From an uncultured Burkholderiaceae bacterium (GTDB lineage: Bacteria > Pseudomonadota > Gammaproteobacteria > Burkholderiales > Burkholderiaceae_C), in the NCBI GenBank assembly GCA_938022295.1, contig CALIDR010000310.1, forward strand, positions 1-16,492: a stretch of DNA of 16,492 nt. Reading direction: 5' to 3'. Within the stretch, counting starts at the first letter, position 1, and each line of letters starts with the position of its first letter. The notes below the pieces were generated by a model. That model ran no database searches, was not told the origin of the DNA, and worked only from the letters and a program-made list of their open reading frames with translations. Below, one piece after another: positions 1-6,722 of the stretch. A program made the translations under genes and the position numbers.

Positions 1-132
1 CTACGGGCCGCACCCTCCGCGCCTTGCCGCGCGCGAAGGACTTACACCACTTCCTGGGACACGAACGCCGCGGGCGCACGGGCGGTCGGTCGAACGCACG
101 GTGCGGCCGGCCTGGCCCGCTGCGGGCTGCGC

Positions 133-156
133 CGCTATGCAGCCGCCGACATATCG
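133..156. promoter_or_regulatory. Candidate ModE-type (molybdate/tungstate) operator upstream of tupBCA
   Basis: An inverted repeat CGCTAT (133-138) and ATATCG (151-156) is separated by 12 bases and stands out as AT-containing islands in very GC-rich DNA. As I recall it, the E. coli modA operator has half-sites CGTTAT and ATAACG, also 12 bases apart, with a spacer that shares the GCC.AC end seen here. The site ends 53 bases before the tupB start, which suits an operator over a promoter. A second small inverted repeat, GGCTGC (125-130) and GCAGCC (139-144), overlaps it. No regulator gene is in the window, and no clear -35/-10 pair was found in bases 1-209. The site is inferred from sequence likeness and context only. 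Confidence 0.45.
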
Positions 157-209
157 CGCACCGCGCCGCGCTTGCGCAGAATGCACGGCTTTCGGCGAAT
201 GCGGGATGG

Positions 210-923
210 ATGGGCACGTTCGGCGACAGCGTACGCACGGCCGCGGCGTTGATCGCCGGCGCCGACGCCACGCTGTGGCAGGTGGTGGCGCTGTCGCTGC
301 AGGTCAGCGGTGCGGCGACGGTGCTCGGCGCGCTGATCGGGCTCGCGGCCGGGGCCTGGCTCGCGGCGGTGCGCTTTCCCGGGCAACGCATCGTCGTGGG
401 GGCGCTGAACACGCTGCTTGCGCTGCCGCCGGTCGTCGTCGGCCTTTCGGTGTACCTGCTGCTGTCGCGCTCGGGCCCGCTCGGGTCGTGGGGCATCCTG
501 TTCACGCCGGCGGCGATGGTGATCGCGCAGACGATCCTGGTGCTGCCGCTGGTGGCGGCGCTCGCGCGCCAGCTCGTGGCCGACGCGCTGCGCGGCCACG
601 GCGAGCAGCTGCGCTCGATGGGCGCCGGCCGGGCGACGAGCGCGGCGCTGATCCTCGTGCACGAGCGCGCTTCGCTGGCCACGATCGTGCTCGCGGCGTT
701 CGGGCGCGCGATCAGCGAGGTCGGCGCGGTGATGATCGTCGGCGGCAACATCGAAGGCGTCACCCGCGTGATGACGACGGCGATCGCGCTCGAGACGAAC
801 AAGGGCGACCTGGCGCTGGCCCTGGCGCTGGGCATCGTGCTGCTGGGCGTCGTCGCGCTGGTAAACCTCGCCACCGCCGGCCTGCGCCAGCTGCAGGCCG
901 CCCACGAGGGCGGTGCCCGGTGA
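210..923 (+). CDS. tupB: Tungstate ABC transporter permease (TupB-like)
   Basis: This is a 237-residue inner-membrane permease of the molybdate/tungstate importer family; TupB proteins are usually about this length. About five hydrophobic segments are visible near residues 24-52, 64-86, 98-120, 155-178 and 201-223. The cytoplasmic coupling region falls around 131-152 (GEQLRSMGAG onward), and the family-typical stretch FGRAISEVGAVMIVGGN lies at 164-180, followed by VMTTAIALETNKGD at 187-200. The reading frame stays open upstream to position 24, but the earlier residues are arginine-rich and unlike the family, so I chose ATG 210; it has no strong Shine-Dalgarno sequence. Its stop codon overlaps the GTG start of the ATPase gene, implying translational coupling. 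Tungstate rather than molybdate specificity is inferred from the TupA-type binding protein two genes on. Confidence 0.85.
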   Translation: MGTFGDSVRTAAALIAGADATLWQVVALSLQVSGAATVLGALIGLAAGAWLAAVRFPGQRIVVGALNTLLALPPVVVGLSVYLLLSRSGPLGSWGILFTPAAMVIAQTILVLPLVAALARQLVADALRGHGEQLRSMGAGRATSAALILVHERASLATIVLAAFGRAISEVGAVMIVGGNIEGVTRVMTTAIALETNKGDLALALALGIVLLGVVALVNLATAGLRQLQAAHEGGAR

Positions 924-1630
924 GCGCGCCGCGGCCGCTGATCGAACTCGACGGCGCGACCGTGCGCTTCGGCGAGCGCGTCGCGCTGCGCGACGTCTCG
1001 CTCGTCGTGCACGCCGGCGAGCGTATCGCGCTGGTGGGCGCCAACGGCAGCGGCAAGACGACGCTGCTGCGGCTGCTGCACGGCCAGCTGCCCGACGGCG
1101 GCCGTCGCCGCCTGCACTGCGATGCGCGGGGGCGCGCGCCCCGGCAGGCGATGCTGTTCCAGCGCCCGTTCCTGCTGCGGCTGTCGGTGCGCCGCAACTT
1201 GCTGGTGGCGCTGTGGCTGGCCGGCGTGCCGCGGCACGAGCGCGCCGAACGCGCGCACGCCGCGCTGCAGCGCGTCGGGCTCGAGGCCGAGGCCGACCGC
1301 CCGGCGCGCGTGCTCTCGGGCGGCCAGCAGCAGCGCGTCGCGCTCGCCCGGGCGTGGGCGGTGCGCCCCGACGTGCTGTTCCTCGACGAGCCGACGGCCA
1401 GCCTCGACCCGCACTCGCAGCGCCGCATCGAGGAACTCGTGCTGTCGTTCGCCGCCGAGGGCATGGCCGTCGTCGTCAGCACCCACGGCCTCGGCCAGGT
1501 GCGGCGGCTGGCCACGCGCGTGATCCACCTCGACGAAGGCCGGCTCGTCGTCGACCGGCCGACCGAGCGCTTCTTCGGCGAGCCGCTGCCGCCGGCGTCG
1601 GCCCGGTTCCTCGCCGCCGAGCTGCCGTGA
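920..1630 (+). CDS. tupC: Tungstate ABC transporter ATP-binding protein (TupC-like)
   Basis: This 236-residue cytoplasmic ATPase would drive import through the permease encoded just upstream. All ABC motifs are present: Walker A GANGSGKT (40-47), Q-loop Gln81, signature LSGGQ (132-136), Walker B VLFLDE (152-157), D-loop SLD (161-163) and switch His189. The GTG start at 920 overlaps the tupB stop (GTGA) and has GAGGG at 906-910 as a ribosome binding site. The protein is short and lacks the C-terminal regulatory (TOBE/Mop) domain common in ModC, which agrees with a TupC-type ATPase. Its last codons overlap the start of tupA. The ABC ATPase call is certain from the motifs; the substrate is inferred from the operon. 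Confidence 0.85.
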   Translation: MSAPRPLIELDGATVRFGERVALRDVSLVVHAGERIALVGANGSGKTTLLRLLHGQLPDGGRRRLHCDARGRAPRQAMLFQRPFLLRLSVRRNLLVALWLAGVPRHERAERAHAALQRVGLEAEADRPARVLSGGQQQRVALARAWAVRPDVLFLDEPTASLDPHSQRRIEELVLSFAAEGMAVVVSTHGLGQVRRLATRVIHLDEGRLVVDRPTERFFGEPLPPASARFLAAELP

Positions 1631-2484
1631 CGCGCACCCGCCGCACGCGCGCATGGCTGGCGGGTCTCGCCGCGGCATTGGCCGTCGTGGTGGCCGTCGT
1701 CGCCGCGCGCGCCACCTCCGGGCCGGCACCCGCGCGCGACCGTTTCGTCGTCCTCGCCTCGACGACGTCGGCCGAGCAGTCGGGCCTGTTCGGCCACCTG
1801 CTGCCGGCGTTCGAGCGGGCCACCGGCATCGGCGTGCGCGTGGTCGCGCTCGGCACCGGGCAGGCGCTCGACCTCGCGCGCCGCGGCGATGCCGACGTCG
1901 TCCTCGTCCACGACCCGGCGGCCGAGGAGCGCTTCGTCGCCGAAGGCTTCGGGCACGAGCGCCGGCCGGTGATGGTCAACGACTTCGTGCTGATCGGGCC
2001 GCCCGACGACCCCGCGCAGGCGCGCGGGCACGACATCGCCGAAGCGCTGCGCCGCGTCGCGGCGGCGAACGCCGCCTTCGTCTCGCGCGGCGACCGCAGC
2101 GGCACCCACGCCGCCGAGCTGCGCTACTGGCAGTGGGCGGGGCTCGATCCCGTCGCGACCCGGCCCGCCGGCTACAAGGCCTGCGGCTGCGGCATGGGCG
2201 CGGCGTTGAACCTCGCCGCCGCGAGCCGCGCCTACGTGCTCGCCGACCGCGGCAGCTGGCTGAACTTCCGCCGGCGGGGCGATCTCGCCGTCCTCGTCGA
2301 CGGCGACCGGCGGCTGCGCAACACCTACGCCGTGATCGTCGTCGATCCGGCGCGGCACCCCCACGTGCGGCACGACCTCGCGCAGTCGTTCGCCGACTGG
2401 CTCGTCTCGCCCGCCGGGCAGGCCGCGATCGCGGGCCACCGGATCGGCGGCGAGCCGGTCTTCCTGCCGCACGCCGCCCCCTGA
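1627..2484 (+). CDS. tupA: Tungstate-binding periplasmic protein (TupA-like)
   Basis: This 285-residue solute-binding protein begins with a basic segment and a hydrophobic stretch (about 9-28), an export signal or membrane anchor. The mature part starts with VVLASTTS (STTS at 45-48), the oxyanion-binding motif typical of TupA proteins, and carries RGDRSGTH at 154-161, another family hallmark. Residues 185-191 read ACGCGMG; many relatives, as I recall, have a GQGMG-type sequence there, so the two cysteines (186, 188) are worth noting. The GTG start at 1627 overlaps the tupC stop (GTGA). The order permease-ATPase-binding protein is reversed from the classical tupABC order. The cargo would probably be tungstate, for enzymes such as tungsten formate dehydrogenases, none of which is encoded in the window. 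Confidence 0.85.
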   Translation: MTRTRRTRAWLAGLAAALAVVVAVVAARATSGPAPARDRFVVLASTTSAEQSGLFGHLLPAFERATGIGVRVVALGTGQALDLARRGDADVVLVHDPAAEERFVAEGFGHERRPVMVNDFVLIGPPDDPAQARGHDIAEALRRVAAANAAFVSRGDRSGTHAAELRYWQWAGLDPVATRPAGYKACGCGMGAALNLAAASRAYVLADRGSWLNFRRRGDLAVLVDGDRRLRNTYAVIVVDPARHPHVRHDLAQSFADWLVSPAGQAAIAGHRIGGEPVFLPHAAP

Positions 2485-2560
2485 GACGCGCCGCGGCACG
2501 GCCGAGCGGCGACACCTGCTCCCCGGCACCTGCGCCCCGATTGCCCGAACCGGCCGCCGG

Positions 2561-2577
2561 TGGCACGATCGACCGCA
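2561..2577 (+). promoter_or_regulatory. Weak candidate sigma-54 promoter element
   Basis: TGGCACG at 2561-2567 matches the sigma-54 -24 element exactly and lies 52 bases upstream of the acoA-like ATG. The expected -12 GC dinucleotide is displaced: GC occurs at 2575-2576, one base further than the usual GG-N10-GC spacing. Acetoin operons in related bacteria are often sigma-54 dependent, which makes the position suggestive, but the spacing defect keeps confidence low. Confidence 0.2.
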
Positions 2578-2616
2578 GCGCGGCGAAGACCGCTGCCGAC
2601 CGCCCGAAGCCTCAAC

Positions 2617-2622
2617 GAGGAG
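2617..2622 (+). promoter_or_regulatory. Ribosome binding site of the E1 alpha gene
   Basis: GAGGAG lies 7 bases before ATG 2630 and fixes that start. The next gene (E1 beta) has the same GAGGAG at 3662-3667, suggesting strong, matched translation of the two subunits. Confidence 0.7.
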
Positions 2623-2629
2623 ACCCGAG

Positions 2630-3637
2630 ATGACTGCGAACCCCGAGCGCCTGCTCTGGATGTACGAAAAGATGATCGAGATCCGCGAGTACGAGGAGAC
2701 GATGGCCCGCGTCTACCTCGAAGGCAAGCTGCCGCCGGCGATCCAGAAGGGCCTCGCGTTCGACATCGGCAGCGGCCCGGTGCCCGGCGAGATGCACCTC
2801 GCCGCCGGGCAGGAGCCGGTGGCGGTGGGCGTGTGTGCGCACCTGCACGACCACGACACCGTCGTCGGCACGCACCGGCCGCACCACTTCGCGATCGCCA
2901 AGGGCGTGCCGCTGAACGCGATGACGGCCGAGATGTTCGGCAAGGACACCGGCCTCGGCCACGGCAAGGGCGGGCACATGCACCTGTTCGACCCGGCGCA
3001 CAAGTTCAGCTGCAGCGGCATCATCGGCGCGAGCCTGCCGCCGGCGTGCGGTGCGGCGCTGGCGCACAAGAAGCGCGGCAACGACTGGGTCGCGGTGGCC
3101 TTCTTCGGCGACGGCGCGACCAACCAGGGCGCGTTCCACGAGTCGCTGAACCTCGCCGCGCTGTGGCGGCTGCCGGTGCTGTTCGTCTGCGAGGACAACA
3201 AGTACGCGATCTCGGTCGAGAAGTCGGAGTCGACGTCGGTGGCGTGGAACGCCGACCGTGCCGCCGCCTACGGCATGCCCGGCGTGCTCGTCGACCACAA
3301 CGACGCGCTGGCGGTGTACGAGGCCGCCGGCGCGGCGATCGAGCGGGCGCGCCGCGGCGAGGGGCCCACGTTGCTCGAGGTGCGCACCGACCGCTACCTC
3401 GGCCACTTCCAGGGCGACCCCGAGGTCTACCGGCCGAAGGGCGAGGTCGAGGAACTGCGCCGCCACGACCCGATCCCCGCCCTCGGCGAGCACCTGCGCC
3501 GCCAGGGCCTGCTCGACGACGCGGCCGACCAGGCGCTGCGCGCCCGCGTGAGCGCGCGCGTGGCCGAGGCCTACGACTACGCGCGCCGCAGCCCGTACCC
3601 GAAGCCCGAGGACGCGCTGCGGCACGTCTTCCACTGA
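2630..3637 (+). CDS. acoA: Thiamine-diphosphate dehydrogenase E1 component, alpha subunit (AcoA/PdhA type)
   Basis: This 335-residue protein is the alpha subunit of a heterotetrameric 2-oxoacid/acetoin dehydrogenase E1, which cleaves its substrate on thiamine diphosphate and passes the acyl or aldehyde unit to lipoamide. The cofactor motif begins with GDG (160-162) and ends at EDNKYAIS (188-195); HGKGGHMH (111-118) is the conserved loop. Compared with common AcoA/PdhA proteins there seem to be about 15-20 extra residues between EGKLP (31-35) and GEMHLAAGQE (53-62). The E1 beta gene follows after 39 bases, then a lipoyl-domain gene. Acetoin is the best guess for substrate because of family likeness and the nearby AcoX-like gene, but pyruvate or a branched-chain 2-oxoacid cannot be excluded. 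The E1 alpha call is firm; the gene symbol is provisional. Confidence 0.8.
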   Translation: MTANPERLLWMYEKMIEIREYEETMARVYLEGKLPPAIQKGLAFDIGSGPVPGEMHLAAGQEPVAVGVCAHLHDHDTVVGTHRPHHFAIAKGVPLNAMTAEMFGKDTGLGHGKGGHMHLFDPAHKFSCSGIIGASLPPACGAALAHKKRGNDWVAVAFFGDGATNQGAFHESLNLAALWRLPVLFVCEDNKYAISVEKSESTSVAWNADRAAAYGMPGVLVDHNDALAVYEAAGAAIERARRGEGPTLLEVRTDRYLGHFQGDPEVYRPKGEVEELRRHDPIPALGEHLRRQGLLDDAADQALRARVSARVAEAYDYARRSPYPKPEDALRHVFH

Positions 3638-3676
3638 CCGCGCCGGCCACCGCATCGAGACGAGGAGCACACCGAC

Positions 3677-4717
3677 ATGGGCACGACACGCAAGCTGACG
3701 ATGGCCGCCGCGATCGCCGAGGCCATCGGGCAGGAAATGGAACGCGACGCCGCGGTCTTCGTGATGGGCGAGGACATCGGCAAGTACGGCGGCATCTTCG
3801 GCGCCACCGGCGGGCTGCTCGCCCGCTTCGGGCGCGACCGCGCGATGGACACGCCGATCTCGGAGACCGCGTTCATCGGCGCGGCGATCGGCGCCGCCGC
3901 CGAGGGCATGCGCCCGATCGCCGAGCTGATGTTCGTCGACTTCTTCGGCGTGTGCATGGACATGATCTACAACCACATGGCGAAGAACATCTACATGTCC
4001 GGCGGCAACGTGCGCCTGCCCGTCGTGCTGATGACGGCGATCGGCGGGGGCTACAACGACGCCGCGCAGCACTCGCAGTGCCTGTACGGCACGTTCGCGC
4101 ACGTGCCGGGGCTGAAGGTCGTCGTGCCGTCGAACGCGTACGACGCCAAGGGCCTGATGACGCAGGCGATCCGCGAGGACAACCCGGTGATGTTCATGTA
4201 CCACAAGGGCATCATGGGACTGCCGTGGATGGCGTACTTCGAGGGCAGCACGACCGAGGTGCCCGAGGAGGCGTACACGCTGCCGTTCGGCCAGGCGCGC
4301 GTCGTGCGCGAGGGCAGCGACCTGACGATCGTGACCCTGAGCCAGATGGTGCACAAGGCCGTGCTGGCCGCCGAGCGGCTCGCCGACGAAGGGGTGCACG
4401 CCGAGGTGATCGACCTGCGCACGCTGGTGCCGCTGGACCGCGCCGCGGTGCTGGCGTCAGTGCGCAAGACGGGGCGGCTGCTGGTGGCCGACGAGGACTA
4501 CCTCAGCTTCGGCCTGAGCGGCGAGATCGCGGCGCTGGTGGCCGAGAACCTGGACACCGTGCGCCTGCAGGCGCCGGTCAGGCGGCTGGCCGTGCCCGAC
4601 GTGCCGATCCCGTACAGCCGCCCGCTCGAGCAGTTCGTGATCCCGCAGGTCGACCACATCGCCGCCGCCGCCCGCGCGCTGATGGGCGCGCCCCGGCCCG
4701 AGGGGATGGCGGCATGA
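3677..4717 (+). CDS. acoB: Thiamine-diphosphate dehydrogenase E1 component, beta subunit (AcoB/PdhB type)
   Basis: This 346-residue protein is the partner of the alpha subunit encoded just upstream. Visible hallmarks are GEDIG (31-35), TPISETAFIG (59-68) with the catalytic-site glutamate Glu63, and GGGYNDAAQHSQ (123-134) containing the conserved QHSQ. A C-terminal transketolase-type region runs from about 200 onward (EVIDLRTLVPLD, then LLVADEDYLSFGLSGE). The length is normal for E1 beta, which is usually 325-350 residues. The start at 3677 is supported by GAGGAG at 3662-3667. The stop overlaps the ATG of the lipoyl-domain gene (ATGA), so the lipoyl protein is probably translated in step with this subunit. 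Substrate is not determined by the sequence alone; acetoin is favoured by family and context. Confidence 0.8.
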   Translation: MGTTRKLTMAAAIAEAIGQEMERDAAVFVMGEDIGKYGGIFGATGGLLARFGRDRAMDTPISETAFIGAAIGAAAEGMRPIAELMFVDFFGVCMDMIYNHMAKNIYMSGGNVRLPVVLMTAIGGGYNDAAQHSQCLYGTFAHVPGLKVVVPSNAYDAKGLMTQAIREDNPVMFMYHKGIMGLPWMAYFEGSTTEVPEEAYTLPFGQARVVREGSDLTIVTLSQMVHKAVLAAERLADEGVHAEVIDLRTLVPLDRAAVLASVRKTGRLLVADEDYLSFGLSGEIAALVAENLDTVRLQAPVRRLAVPDVPIPYSRPLEQFVIPQVDHIAAAARALMGAPRPEGMAA

Positions 4718-4962
4718 CCGACGTCGTGCTCGACCCCGCGGCGTGGAAGGACGTCGACGCCGGCACGCACGCGCTGCTCGACCAGTGGCTCGTCGCTGCC
4801 GGCGACCGCGTGCAGGCCGGACAGGTGCTCGCGCGCGCCGTGCTCGTCAAGAGCACGCTGGACGTCGTCGCGCCCGCTGGAGGCGTCGTCGCCGAGATCG
4901 TCGTGCCGGCGTCGCAGACGTTCGGCCCCGGCGCGGTGCTCGCCAGGCTCGCGCCGTCTTGA
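4714..4962 (+). CDS. Stand-alone lipoyl-domain (biotin/lipoyl attachment) carrier protein
   Basis: This 82-residue protein is essentially one lipoyl domain. The hammerhead fold pattern is visible: LLDQWLVAAGDRVQAGQVLARAV, the modification turn VLVKSTLDVVAP with the probable lipoylated lysine Lys46, and the second half GGVVAEIVVPASQTFGPGAVLARL. There is no peripheral-subunit-binding domain and no E2 acyltransferase domain. The ATG at 4714 overlaps the E1 beta stop (ATGA) and is preceded by GAGGGGA (4700-4706). The stop overlaps the TTG start of the ligase-like gene. I infer that it accepts the acyl group from the E1 encoded upstream and is modified by the ligase encoded downstream. It could carry biotin instead, but the E1 and lipoate-ligase neighbours favour lipoate. 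Confidence 0.8.
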   Translation: MTDVVLDPAAWKDVDAGTHALLDQWLVAAGDRVQAGQVLARAVLVKSTLDVVAPAGGVVAEIVVPASQTFGPGAVLARLAPS

Positions 4963-5675
4963 GCGAAGGGGAAGCGGGCGGCCTCGCCGCGGCCGAGCAG
5001 GCGTGGAACGAGGCGGCGCTGGCGCAGCCGGTGGCCGCGCCGGCGTGGCGGCTGTGGCCGTATGACGCGGCGGCCGTCGTGCTCGGCCGGGCGCAGCGCG
5101 CCGACGCCGAAGCGGTAGCCGCGCGCACGCCGCTGCCGGTGCTGGTGCGCGCCTCCGGCGGCGGCCCGGTGCTCGTGGGCCCGTGGATGCTCGGGCTGTC
5201 GGTGGTGCTGCCGGCGGGGCATCCGCTCGCCGGGCGCGGGCCGGTCGACGGCTACCGCTGGCTCGGCGAGGGCGTGGCCGCCGTGCTCGACGTGCTCGGC
5301 GTGCCGGCGGTGCAGGCGCTGTCGCCCGATCTCGCGCGCCGGCGCGGCGCGGACCCGGCGATCGCCTGGGCCTGCTTCGGCGGCCTGTCGCCGTGGGAAG
5401 TCGTGACGGCCGGGCGCAAGGTCGTGGGCCTCGCGCAGGTGCGGCGCCGCCACGGCGTGCTCGTCGTCGGCGGCGTGCTGCTCGACGCCCCACCGTGGGA
5501 GCGGTTGTGCGAGGCGGTCGGCCGGCCGGCGTCGCACGCCGACGCGCTGCGCGCCGCGACCGCCGGCTGCGTGCCGGCACGGGCTGCCGATCCGTCGTTC
5601 GCCCCGCGGCTGGCCGAGCGGATCGGCGGCATGCTCGCCGCGGCGCTGGGCGACGTCAGGGCGACGGCGGGCTGA
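4959..5675 (+). CDS. Lipoate-protein ligase-like protein (LplA/LipB/BPL fold)
   Basis: This 238-residue protein matches the catalytic domain of lipoate-protein ligases, which activate lipoate and attach it to a lysine of a lipoyl domain. Visible motifs are RASGGGPVLV (64-73, the RRxSGGG motif), ACFGGLSPWEVV (138-149) and AGRKVVGLAQ (151-160) with the conserved lysine Lys154. It lacks the C-terminal accessory domain of E. coli LplA (about 337 residues), so it may work as a minimal ligase, with a partner, or as an octanoyl/lipoyl transferase. I chose the TTG at 4959 because it overlaps the lipoyl gene's stop (TTGA) and gives a normal N-terminus (WNEAAL region); the ribosome binding site is weak. 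Its last 20 bases overlap the convergent AcoX-like gene. A dedicated role for the adjacent lipoyl protein is inferred from position. Confidence 0.75.
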   Translation: MSEGEAGGLAAAEQAWNEAALAQPVAAPAWRLWPYDAAAVVLGRAQRADAEAVAARTPLPVLVRASGGGPVLVGPWMLGLSVVLPAGHPLAGRGPVDGYRWLGEGVAAVLDVLGVPAVQALSPDLARRRGADPAIAWACFGGLSPWEVVTAGRKVVGLAQVRRRHGVLVVGGVLLDAPPWERLCEAVGRPASHADALRAATAGCVPARAADPSFAPRLAERIGGMLAAALGDVRATAG

Positions 5676-6681
5676 ACATCAGCCCGTGGCGCGCGGCGTG
5701 CGCGAGCACGGCGTCGACGTCGATCGTGCGCGGGCCGTCGAGTTCGAGCACGATCCGCAGCCCGTGGCCGGGGGCGATCTCGAGCTCGCGTTCACCGTCG
5801 AACGCCAGCGTGCCGGCGCGGTCGGGCAGCGCGACCGGCGCCTGCGGCAGCAGCCGCCGGCGCGCGCCGACGCGCACCGGCTGCACGACGCCGGGCAAGA
5901 GCGGCGCCTGCAGCGCGGGCCCGTCGCCGAGCGCGAGGTGCAGGCCCCAGGGGTCGTCGCGCCCGACCGGCTCGCACAGGCCGGCCAGCGACGCCAGCCC
6001 GACCGACGTCGGCTCGCCGAACGCGAGGTAGGCGTCGCTCAGCTCGTCGGCGCGCCACAGCGCGCGGGCGCCGGTGGCGGTACGGTGCGACAGCGCGACG
6101 TCGACGAGCGCGATGCGGTCGACGCCGCCGCCGGTCACGCGCAGCCGCTTGTGGCGGCGCAACGCGACGTCGGCACCGACGCGGCCGGTGGCCACCAGGC
6201 CGGTTGCCATCCCGACCAGCGTCGCCTCGCCCGAGCGCGGGAACGCGTTGTTGGTGCCGGTGGACAGCGTCGCCAGCGACACCTCGCCGCAGCGCGCGGC
6301 CACCGCGCGGTGCGTGCCGTCGCCGCCGAGCACGGCGATCGCCCGCACGCCGCGGCCGACCATCGCCGCCGTCGCCTCCATCGTGTCGGCCGCGGTACCG
6401 GTGAGCGGCATCTCGAGCACACGGACCTCGGGCAGCGGCGCCTCGCGCCGCGCGCGCGCTGCCGCATCGCGCACGTGGGCCGCGATCCCGGCCCCGTCGG
6501 GCGGCATCCACGCCACCGCCACGCCCTGCGCACCGAGCCCCGCGAGCAGGCGCAGCACGACGTGGATCTTCTCGCCCGTCGGGAACACCGAGGCCCAGCC
6601 GAGCACGCGGCGCACGTCGCGCCCCGAGGCCGGGTTGGCGACGATGCCGACCGCGATCGGCGCAGCGGGTGATGCCGTCAT
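5656..6681 (-). CDS. acoX: AcoX-like protein of the ATP-NAD kinase fold
   Basis: This 341-residue protein belongs to the ATP-NAD/AcoX kinase-like family. It has an N-terminal NPASGRD (16-22), the nucleotide-binding signature GGDGT (119-123) and STGTNNAFP (140-148), which takes the place of the NE-containing loop of NAD kinases. The C-terminal half has the FDGERELEI strand typical of the diacylglycerol/NAD-kinase fold. AcoX occurs in acetoin-catabolic gene clusters and, to my knowledge, has no firmly assigned biochemical role. Here it converges on the E1/lipoyl/ligase genes, overlapping the ligase by 20 bases. It lies downstream of hppA but is separated from it by a strong hairpin, so it may need its own promoter. 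No clear Shine-Dalgarno precedes the ATG. Family assignment is good; the link to the opposite-strand genes is inference. Confidence 0.75.
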   Translation of the reverse strand: MTASPAAPIAVGIVANPASGRDVRRVLGWASVFPTGEKIHVVLRLLAGLGAQGVAVAWMPPDGAGIAAHVRDAAARARREAPLPEVRVLEMPLTGTAADTMEATAAMVGRGVRAIAVLGGDGTHRAVAARCGEVSLATLSTGTNNAFPRSGEATLVGMATGLVATGRVGADVALRRHKRLRVTGGGVDRIALVDVALSHRTATGARALWRADELSDAYLAFGEPTSVGLASLAGLCEPVGRDDPWGLHLALGDGPALQAPLLPGVVQPVRVGARRRLLPQAPVALPDRAGTLAFDGERELEIAPGHGLRIVLELDGPRTIDVDAVLAHAARHGLMFSPPSP

Positions 6682-6722
6682 CGGGCGGGCCGCATCGTCG
6701 CGCTGGCGCCGTCCCCGAAACG

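Noticed and set aside
1..186. Small open frame on the - strand, 61 residues, at the left edge
   Set aside because: It is Arg/Gly/Ala-rich low-complexity sequence with no recognisable domain and covers the candidate tup operator region; open frames like this arise by chance at this GC content.
24..209. N-terminal extension of the TupB frame
   Set aside because: The residues are basic and unlike any TupB N-terminus, and they would include the putative operator; ATG 210 gives the normal family length.
760..2529. 589-residue open frame on the - strand opposite tupBCA
   Set aside because: Its translation is Arg/Ala/Gly/Asp-rich with no domain, and the + strand carries three clear ABC transporter genes; it is a GC-driven shadow.
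2549..2561. Palindrome ACCGGC-C-GCCGGT after tupA as a terminator
   Set aside because: The usable stem is only about 5 bp with a minimal loop and no T-run; too weak to call.
2612..4399. 595-residue open frame on the - strand opposite the E1 genes
   Set aside because: It mirrors the E1 alpha and beta genes, is rich in His/Arg/Val, and has no recognisable motif.
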